Source: UBA1181 sp963619325 (GTDB taxonomy: Bacteria > Bacteroidota > Bacteroidia > Bacteroidales > Paludibacteraceae). From it: a DNA stretch of 64,000 bases. Below are positions 58,188-64,000 of this stretch, piece after piece. The stretch lies in NCBI GenBank assembly GCA_963619325.1, contig CAVEVQ010000009.1:1-64000 (forward strand), written 5' to 3'. Each line of letters opens with the position of its first letter. Within the stretch, counting starts at the first letter, position 1. The notes beneath the pieces are model-generated. The model had not been told where the DNA came from and did no database searches. It saw nothing but the letters and a program-made list of their open reading frames with translations. The translations under genes were made by a program, and so were the position numbers.

Positions 58188-61136
58188 TTATTGCAGCAAC
58201 GCTTTCCAATCGTCTATGTTCAACGTGTCGAATGGATTGTTTTGACCGATGAAAGAGTTTGCTATATTTCTTTTTTTCTCTTGTAGGAGAAGAACTTTTT
58301 CTTCAACGGTGCCTTTCATAATGAAGCGATATACAAACACGTTGCGCATTTGTCCGATGCGGTAGGCGCGGTCTTCTGCTTGCTGCTCTGCTGCGGGGTT
58401 CCACCATGGGTCTATTAAAAAAACATAATCGGCTGCCGTAAGATTGAGACCGACACCCCCTGCTTTTAGTGAGATGAGGAAACAAAATGTCTCGGGATTG
58501 TTTTGAAACTGGTTGACTTGTGCCTCTCGGTCTTGGGTTGCTCCAGTTACTTTTGAGTATTGGAAGCCCTCTTCTTTCAATGCTGTCTCTATTATTTCCA
58601 AGAAACGAACGAAACTTGAAAACACTAACACTTTATGCCCTTCTTCTTTCAGACTTTTCAATCGTCGCACAATCTCTTCAACTTTATTGGATGTAATGCT
58701 CGATTTCTCGTCAACAAGTGATACTTGGTTTGCCAATTGTCGCAGCATTGTTAAAGAAGAGAGTGCCATGGTCATTGTCTGTGGTTTGCCGAAGCGAAGA
58801 ATCTCATCCATCAGTGTGTTGCGGACTGCGTTTTTCTGCTTTTCATAGTAAGATTTATGCTCTTCGCTCATCTCGCAGAACACCTCCATTGTGTATTTGT
58901 CCGGCAATTCTTTTGCTACCTCCTTTTTTGTTCTTCTTAGCAGAAAAGGCTTGATGATTGCCCTTAGCAAACTTTCACGTTGTGCGTCTTTCTCTTTTTG
59001 TATAGGTTGTTCAAAGAAGTTGTGGAAATAGTGTTGTGTGCCTAAGATATCTCGGTTGCAGAGGTTCATCTGTGCCCATAAGTCTGTCATTCCGTTTTCA
59101 ATCGGAGTTCCGGTAACGCAGAAAACATGTCGGGCATTAATCTGCACAACGGCCTTGTAGGTGAGAGAAGAGGGATTCTTCAGGTTCTGACTTTCATCAA
59201 AGATGGCACATTCAAAATTACACTCTTTCAAGAAGTTAATGTCTTTTCGGAGAATTCCGTATGTGGTGAAGACAAGGTTGTAGTGGGCGAAAATCTTACC
59301 TATTTGTGGGGATTGTATACGTCGATCTCCGGTATGCACATAATGAGTCAACGAGGGTGCAAATTTCTTCTTTTCATTGATCCAATTGAAAACCAACGAC
59401 GAGGGTACTACTACGAGTGTGGGAGCTTTGTTGCCTTCTTTATCTGTCTCTGCATCAGAGTGTTGTGTTTGTGATGAATCAGCTATGGGTTGATCGAAAA
59501 AGGTGGGTTCGTTGCTTTCGTATATCCATTGTGGTTGCTTGTAGACTTCCTTTTGAATTTTCTTTTGTGGGTAGATTTTGCGCAAAAACGATAGTATTTG
59601 CAGTGTCTTACCTAATCCCATATCGTCAGCCAAGCAACCGCCATAGCTCATTTGGTAGAGTTTTACCAACCAAGAGTAACCTATGACTTGATATTCGCGT
59701 AAAGTGGCATTGATGCCTTCCGGTACGATTTCTGGTTCTTCCAAAGTGAGACGGATGGCTTTGCTTTGCGAAAAGCCGTCGCTCATCAGTCCTAACAGCG
59801 ATCTGCGTATCTTTAAAGTGTCACCCTTGGATGTTCTCTGCATCAAGTCTGAATATTTTGAGAAGACCTCCTCGGGAAGAACGATACTTCTTCCGTCCTC
59901 CAACTTATAGATGCGTTCTCCGGACGCGATGTGATTGCGTAGTTTTGCGATTGGAATGTGCAAGTCTCCGACGCATACCTCACCTTTCAACTCAAACCAA
60001 TCCATGTCCACTTCGGTGATTTCCGCATGGAATGATATTGGTTCTAATATGAAAGTGTGCTCACTAAGTTCTTGTCGGATTTCAAACGCTTTCAAGGCTT
60101 CTTTGTTGCCTATCAAAAAGTTGACAATAGATACCTCCTTGGTCTTGTTGGGATTTATAAAGAAATATTTGTTTATTTCATATAACCCTAATTTTTTTAT
60201 AAAATTTATGTGTCTCTGTTCAGAATCTATATTGCGATTTTCTATCGTTATCTGGTATGAGTTATTTTCTTCTAAAATATTGACGAATCGTTTTTCCGTA
60301 GCATCTATTTCAATACAAAAGTCTCCATATTGAAAATTCAGACGGAGGGCTGGCAAGCGGTCTAAATTCTCGACAAGGGTTAATATAGGGTGTGGTTCGT
60401 CATGAGATTCTTTTAACGAAAAGCCCTCTATGATGACGTGGTCTTCTTGCTCTACAGCCTTTTTGACGAATGTGTCTAAGTATGTTTTTAAATTTTTGGA
60501 AGGCACTTCAACATACTCTTTGTTCAAGAATGTTGAGACACGTTTGAAACTATTTTGTGAATGGATGTAAAGTCGGTTGTGAAGAATGTAGCAAGCAGGT
60601 TCTTTTGATAAGACAACTAAGTCTTTGGGTTGGTATTTCTGGGTGATGGGTTTTAATCCGTCCTTTTCATTCAAAAGTAGGGAATAATGAAGAATCCCTT
60701 CTTTCATTAAGAATTGAGTAGTTGTCTTGTCAAAGTCTGAGTTGGTGAACACTCTGTCTGATTCATATATCGTTGAGAACGATTTGTCTTTGTGAAAGAC
60801 AGGTATTTCGTATTGGCGTGCGAGGTTGGCTAATTTGTAGTTGGCTCGTTCGACCGCTTGGATGATTAGTTCGTAGTTAGGAAAATTCGGTGCGAATTTC
60901 TTTTGAAATTCGGTGACGGTTAATTTCTCACGTACGAACAATTTAAGTATATGGGGTTCTCTCGTGCACTCGTATGCTTCGACTGCTTTCCATTGTAACT
61001 CTGACAGTTCCTCCTTGTTGGAGTTCGTCTTTGTAGGAAAATAGGAAATGGGGTATGACTTATTTTTTTCATCTAAGACGACGGGACGCAAAATGTGGCT
61101 CCACAGAGGGTGGTCGACTAAAAGCAGGGCAAACAT
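58188..61136 (-). CDS. SNF2-family DEAD/DEAH helicase
   Basis: 982-residue Swi2/Snf2 ATPase that likely remodels or translocates along DNA or nucleoprotein. Helicase motifs: CLADDMGLGKTLQIL near 500 (motif I), VVPSSLVFNWINEKKKFAPSL, IFDESQNLKNPSS near 647 (motif II, DESQ), CVTGTPIENGMTDLW (motif III), KAGGVGLNLTAADYVFLIDPWWNPAAEQQAEDRAYRIGQ near 900-935 (motifs V/VI). The first 480 residues hold no recognised domain and may be a family-specific DNA-binding region. No methyltransferase or nuclease partner is adjacent, so it is likely a housekeeping remodeller rather than a defence component. Confidence 0.9.
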   Translation of the reverse strand: MFALLLVDHPLWSHILRPVVLDEKNKSYPISYFPTKTNSNKEELSELQWKAVEAYECTREPHILKLFVREKLTVTEFQKKFAPNFPNYELIIQAVERANYKLANLARQYEIPVFHKDKSFSTIYESDRVFTNSDFDKTTTQFLMKEGILHYSLLLNEKDGLKPITQKYQPKDLVVLSKEPACYILHNRLYIHSQNSFKRVSTFLNKEYVEVPSKNLKTYLDTFVKKAVEQEDHVIIEGFSLKESHDEPHPILTLVENLDRLPALRLNFQYGDFCIEIDATEKRFVNILEENNSYQITIENRNIDSEQRHINFIKKLGLYEINKYFFINPNKTKEVSIVNFLIGNKEALKAFEIRQELSEHTFILEPISFHAEITEVDMDWFELKGEVCVGDLHIPIAKLRNHIASGERIYKLEDGRSIVLPEEVFSKYSDLMQRTSKGDTLKIRRSLLGLMSDGFSQSKAIRLTLEEPEIVPEGINATLREYQVIGYSWLVKLYQMSYGGCLADDMGLGKTLQILSFLRKIYPQKKIQKEVYKQPQWIYESNEPTFFDQPIADSSQTQHSDAETDKEGNKAPTLVVVPSSLVFNWINEKKKFAPSLTHYVHTGDRRIQSPQIGKIFAHYNLVFTTYGILRKDINFLKECNFECAIFDESQNLKNPSSLTYKAVVQINARHVFCVTGTPIENGMTDLWAQMNLCNRDILGTQHYFHNFFEQPIQKEKDAQRESLLRAIIKPFLLRRTKKEVAKELPDKYTMEVFCEMSEEHKSYYEKQKNAVRNTLMDEILRFGKPQTMTMALSSLTMLRQLANQVSLVDEKSSITSNKVEEIVRRLKSLKEEGHKVLVFSSFVRFLEIIETALKEEGFQYSKVTGATQDREAQVNQFQNNPETFCFLISLKAGGVGLNLTAADYVFLIDPWWNPAAEQQAEDRAYRIGQMRNVFVYRFIMKGTVEEKVLLLQEKKRNIANSFIGQNNPFDTLNIDDWKALLQ

Positions 61137-61180
61137 AGAATGAGAGAGATGTGATTTTAAGTTTCGATTGGTGATTTGAC

Positions 61181-61219
61181 AAAAAAGGCTGAAAGCAGAA
61201 ATGCCGCCTTCAGCCTTTT
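61181..61219 (-). terminator. Rho-independent terminator after prs
   Basis: AAAAAAGGCTGAA pairs with TTCAGCCTTTT across a 15-nt loop. On the minus strand the stem is followed by TTTTTT, 18 bp after the prs stop. Confidence 0.85.
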
Positions 61220-61236
61220 GTTTATCCTAACAAAAT

Positions 61237-62178
61237 TTATTTAGTGAGGTAGTTCTCGCTGATTGATCTGTTGTCGAGGACACGTTGGATAGTGTCGGCG
61301 AACAAAGATGCGACAGAGAGAATGTGAGCCTTTTTACATGTCTTGTGGAATGGAATGGAGTTCGTGAATACGATTTCTTCTAAAGCAGAATCGTCTACGC
61401 GTGAACTTGCAGGGTCAGACATAACGGCGTGGGTAACGACGGCACGTACTGATTTTGCACCAGCGTTGGCGAATAGCCCTGCGGCTTTTGTGAGCGTGCC
61501 TGCGGTGTCCACCATATCGTCAAGAATAACGACATTTTTGCCTTTTACATCGCCGATGATAGTCATTTCGCTAACTACGTTGGCTTTTTCTCTGCTCTTG
61601 TGGCAAAGCACCATCGGACAACCGAGGTATTTAGAGTATGAGTTAGCGCGCTTTGAACCGCCGACATCGGGAGAAGCAATGACGAGGTTCTCCAACTTGA
61701 GTGATTGAATGTATGGCAAAAATACAGTAGAGGCGTAAAGATGATCTACAGGAATGTCGAAAAATCCTTGTATCTGGTCTGCGTGAAGATCCATGGTGAT
61801 GAGGCGGTCTATACCCGCTGTAGTCAACATATCTGCAACTAATTTGGCTCCGATGGCAACACGCGGTTTGTCTTTACGATCTTGTCTTGCCCAACCGAAA
61901 TAAGGGATTACGGCAACGATTTTGTAGGCTGATGCGCGCTTCGCTGCGTCAACCATCAACAAGAGTTCCATCAAATTGTCGGCGGTTGGCACTGTCGACT
62001 GCACTAAGAACACATAGCGTCCACGAACGGACTCTTCGTAAGAAACTCCAAACTCGCCATCTGCAAATTTTTGCAAATTGATTCTACCCAATTCGCAACC
62101 TAAGTGGTTACAAATCTCTTCTGCCAAATATCTTGTGTTTGATCCGGCAAAGACTGTAAAAGGATGTTGACTGTCCAT
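61237..62178 (-). CDS. prs: Ribose-phosphate pyrophosphokinase
   Basis: Makes PRPP from ribose 5-phosphate and ATP for nucleotide, His and Trp synthesis. 313 residues from ATG 62178 (MDSQHPFTVFAGSNTRYL). Motifs: YFGWARQDRKDKPR, DLHADQIQGFFDIPVDHLYA, and the PRPP-binding NVVILDDMVDTAGTL. The frame is open to 62322, but the extra 48 residues are low-complexity (KNTPHKNNKQTK) and a TAACTTTG promoter element at 62221-62228 lies inside them, so the shorter form is preferred. Confidence 0.96.
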   Translation of the reverse strand: MDSQHPFTVFAGSNTRYLAEEICNHLGCELGRINLQKFADGEFGVSYEESVRGRYVFLVQSTVPTADNLMELLLMVDAAKRASAYKIVAVIPYFGWARQDRKDKPRVAIGAKLVADMLTTAGIDRLITMDLHADQIQGFFDIPVDHLYASTVFLPYIQSLKLENLVIASPDVGGSKRANSYSKYLGCPMVLCHKSREKANVVSEMTIIGDVKGKNVVILDDMVDTAGTLTKAAGLFANAGAKSVRAVVTHAVMSDPASSRVDDSALEEIVFTNSIPFHKTCKKAHILSVASLFADTIQRVLDNRSISENYLTK

Positions 62179-62220
62179 TGACTTTATTTTTGGAATAAAA
62201 TTTGTCGTTTTTTGTTTCTG

Positions 62221-62228
62221 CAAAGTTA
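62221..62228 (-). promoter_or_regulatory. Putative -7 element (TAACTTTG) for prs
   Basis: Minus-strand TAnnTTTG match 43 bp before the chosen start; this argues against the longer open frame. -33 element not evident. Confidence 0.5.
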
Positions 62229-62305
62229 GTAGAATTTTTGTTTGCTTGTTGTTTTTATGTGGGGTATTTTTGTGTTGTAGTTTTTGAAATTTTCTTTTTG
62301 CGTCT

Positions 62306-62740
62306 ATGGAATCGTGCGACAAAGTTTTTGAGAAGGCAAAAATTCGAAATACGGCCGTCCGTCAGTTAGTGTGGAAGGCTGTCTCTGAATTTGACTATGC
62401 GTTCTCATTGGCGGATTTAGAATCGAAGCTCGTCACTGTTGATAAGTCCTCCTTGTTTCGTACGCTTACGCTTTTCAAAGAAAGGGAGTTGTTGCATGAG
62501 GTAGACGATGGTTCTGGCTCTGTAAAATATTGTGTGTGTGATTGTTGTGATGAATTTGACGAACATAGACATCATCAACATCATGTGCATATCACATGCG
62601 TTGTTTGCAAGAAAACATTCTGCCTGAAGAAACTTACTATTCCATTAGTGAATATTCCTAAAGATTTTGAAGTGGAGGAAATTAATTATGTCGTAAAGGG
62701 TGTTTGTGCAAAATGTCGTAAAAAACATAGTCAGGAGTAA
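62306..62740 (+). CDS. Fur-family metal-dependent regulator
   Basis: 144 residues. The N-terminal winged helix (about 8-80) reads KAKIRNTAVRQLVWKAVSEFDYAFSLADLESKL, then VDKSSLFRTLTLFKERELLHEV. The C-terminal dimer/metal domain has CVCDCCDEFDEHRHHQHHVHITCVVCKKTFCL and CAKCRKK, giving paired CxxC structural zinc sites and a His cluster. The number of His and Cys residues is compatible with a zinc sensor (Zur) but iron or peroxide sensing cannot be excluded. It diverges from prs; its leader overlaps the open extension of prs. No target box was identified. Confidence 0.88.
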   Translation: MESCDKVFEKAKIRNTAVRQLVWKAVSEFDYAFSLADLESKLVTVDKSSLFRTLTLFKERELLHEVDDGSGSVKYCVCDCCDEFDEHRHHQHHVHITCVVCKKTFCLKKLTIPLVNIPKDFEVEEINYVVKGVCAKCRKKHSQE

Positions 62741-62860
62741 TATCCCCACATTCCCTGTGTTTATGTAGATTCTTTTTGTCGTTAATTCTATAATTAGTGT
62801 TTTTATTTATAACGTTGTTAAATAAATTGAAAAAGACGTCGTTAATAAGTTAAAATACAT

Positions 62861-62868
62861 TAATTTTG
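62861..62868 (+). promoter_or_regulatory. Putative -7 element (TAATTTTG) for the FAD oxidoreductase gene
   Basis: TAnnTTTG match 52 bp before the ATG at 62920. -33 element weak. The 179 bp between the Fur-family gene and this ATG hold nothing else recognised. Confidence 0.4.
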
Positions 62869-62919
62869 AACCATTATTGTTGAATTTGAAATGATGATGA
62901 TTGAAGAAAATAGGTAAAA

Positions 62920-64000
62920 ATGTCGGGGAAAAAGAAAATCTTGATTATCGGAGGAGGCGTTGCAGGAATGTCTGCCGGTATCTATGCGCAGACGAATGGT
63001 TTTGATTCGATTGTTGTAGAAAAACATAGCATACCGGGTGGTATTTGCACCGCTTGGTATCGTAAACGTTATAAGTTCGATTATAGCATTCAGTGGTTGG
63101 TCGGCACAAAAGAAGGGGCGTTCCATGATACAATGTGGGAAACGGGTATTTTGGATGATACTGTTAAGGTGCTTAATTCCGATATACATAATAAAAACGT
63201 AGACAAGAATGGAGCGGATTTTATTATCTATACCAAGGTGAGGAGATGGCGTCGTTACCTCCTGAGAATGGCTCCCGAGGATTTCATCGCTATCAACCGA
63301 TTGTGTCGAGATATTCGTTGGGCGTCCCACCTTCGTCCGTTCGACATCGCACCTGCCTTGCGAAATCCTTGGCATTATATAAAGGCTCTTTATCATTGTT
63401 GGCCTTCTCTTTACATGGCTTTGCGTCATAAGGGTAAGACTTTTCAAGAATATATCGACTCTCTGCATTTTAAGAATACGTATCTTCGAAGTAGAATGTT
63501 GCAGATTTATGGCGAAAACAACTTCTCTGCTTACGCTTTCTTGCTCATCATGGGGTGGTATCTGCGTAAAAATGCGGGCTATCCGATGGGTGGCTCTTTA
63601 GGTGTTGCAGAACGTATGCAGAAGAAATACGAGTCGCTCGGTGGCCAGTTCCTCTTCAAAAAGGAGGTTGAAGAAATTTTGGTGGAAAATGGCAAGGCAA
63701 AGGGTGTGCGACTGAAGGATGGAACTGTCATGGAGGCGGACTATGTGATCAGTGCTGCCGATGGATATTCAACCTTGTATAATATGCTAAAGGGAAAGTT
63801 CAACTCGAAGAAGATCGAGCAGGCTTATAAAAACTGGCATCGTTTTTCGTCTATTGTGCAGGTCTCTTTCGGAATCAACAAGAAAATTGTAACTGACTAT
63901 CATATTCAGGTGGTTCTGGCGCAAGGTGAGAAAATCGGTAGCACGACAATCTCCCATAGTTATCGTGTGCTGAATTACGACTTTGATTCAAGTATGGCTC
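62920..64000 (+). CDS. FAD-dependent oxidoreductase, phytoene-desaturase-like (3' truncated by window)
   Basis: 360 codons are visible before the window ends. N-terminal dinucleotide-binding ILIIGGGVAGMSAGIYA (GxGxxG, residues about 7-23) followed by the acidic-turn VVEKHSIPGGICTAWYRKRYKFDYSIQWLVG, typical of the CrtI/phytoene desaturase and retinol saturase group. Further matches: MGWYLRKNAGYPMGGSLGVAERMQKKYESLGGQFLFKKEVEEILVENGKAKGVRLKDGT, and DYVISAADGYSTLYNM. These enzymes oxidise isoprenoids or lipids, but no carotenoid genes are here, so the substrate is open. A 202-residue antisense open frame over it is a shadow. Confidence 0.85.
   Translation, partial: MSGKKKILIIGGGVAGMSAGIYAQTNGFDSIVVEKHSIPGGICTAWYRKRYKFDYSIQWLVGTKEGAFHDTMWETGILDDTVKVLNSDIHNKNVDKNGADFIIYTKVRRWRRYLLRMAPEDFIAINRLCRDIRWASHLRPFDIAPALRNPWHYIKALYHCWPSLYMALRHKGKTFQEYIDSLHFKNTYLRSRMLQIYGENNFSAYAFLLIMGWYLRKNAGYPMGGSLGVAERMQKKYESLGGQFLFKKEVEEILVENGKAKGVRLKDGTVMEADYVISAADGYSTLYNMLKGKFNSKKIEQAYKNWHRFSSIVQVSFGINKKIVTDYHIQVVLAQGEKIGSTTISHSYRVLNYDFDSSMA

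Noticed and set aside
58188..61136. SNF2 helicase as part of a defence system (DISARM- or restriction-like)
   Set aside because: No methyltransferase, nuclease or phospholipase gene adjacent; the neighbours are rplY/pth and prs.
62860..63468. 202-codon minus-strand frame at the right end
   Set aside because: Antisense to the FAD oxidoreductase with its GxGxxG motif on the plus strand.
1..64000. tRNA or rRNA genes and CRISPR arrays
   Set aside because: No cloverleaf-type sequence, rRNA segment or regularly spaced repeat was recognised by reading; not excluded by a computed search.

Overview
This window looks like a core-chromosome segment from an anaerobic gut- or rumen-type member of the Bacteroidales (Bacteroidetes). 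The evidence is the gene families (YfhO-type membrane protein, DUF4270 lipoprotein, single-domain GT5 glycogen-synthase-like protein, GldA-like ATPase, RNase HI with a viroplasmin domain, LytS/LytTR pair). There is also a clear type IX secretion (T9SS) sorting tail on a GH5 cellulase. Many upstream regions carry Bacteroidetes-type promoter elements (TAnnTTTG near -7, sometimes TTTG about 20 bp upstream), and Shine-Dalgarno sequences are weak and A-rich. The species cannot be named from the sequence alone. I saw no phage, transposase-type insertion sequence, CRISPR array, rRNA or tRNA.

Layout. 1-5.4 kb: end of an unknown gene, htpG, a papain-like lipoprotein peptidase, and a two-gene unit of a radical SAM enzyme coupled to a cysteine-motif/lipobox/TonB-C-like protein. 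5.5-10.6 kb: a pectate lyase and a YfhO-family membrane protein. 10.6-16.3 kb: yfcE, bactofilin and pheS (minus), a divergent LytS/LytTR two-component system, and tolC. 16.4-26.1 kb: pyrC and a polyprenol-phosphate glycosyltransferase, mfd, a tiny 2[4Fe-4S] ferredoxin, then a glycosyltransferase, flippase and COG0523 metallochaperone with overlapping reading frames. 26.2-31.2 kb: nitroreductase, dsbD and the GH5 cellulase. 31.5-34.7 kb: a four-gene minus-strand unit (M20 deacetylase, RNase H, GldA, YbaK). 34.8-43.2 kb: a PepSY-like lipoprotein, a 43-residue membrane protein, ileS, two related lipoproteins and a SUMF1-fold protein.

43.2-50.7 kb: a minus-strand run of a periplasmic HMA protein, TonB receptor, EamA transporter, Rpn-type nuclease, PrsW-type protease, DIP1984-family protein, panD and panC. 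50.8-54 kb: GT5-like protein, DUF4270 and DUF2461 (plus). 54-62.2 kb: waaA, gltX, pth, rplY, a SNF2 helicase and prs (minus). 62.3-64 kb: a Fur-family regulator and a truncated FAD-dependent oxidoreductase that runs off the window.

Functional themes. Plant-polysaccharide attack is represented by the pectate lyase and the T9SS-tagged cellulase. Envelope work is represented by TolC, WaaA, the polyprenol sugar synthase, the flippase, bactofilin, DsbD and several lipoproteins. Metal handling is represented by the COG0523 GTPase with a poly-His tract, the HMA protein with its TonB receptor, and the Fur-family regulator. The rest is translation, nucleotide and coenzyme housekeeping. The best candidate for an under-described system is the radical SAM/cysteine-head lipoprotein pair at 4.05-5.38 kb. 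Secondary candidates are the 43-residue membrane protein at 35.8 kb, the two related lipoproteins beside a SUMF1-fold protein at 39.8-43.2 kb, and the Rpn/PrsW neighbourhood at 46.7-49 kb. Several start sites are set downstream of the longest open frame because the extra N-terminus lacks family features or overlaps a promoter element.
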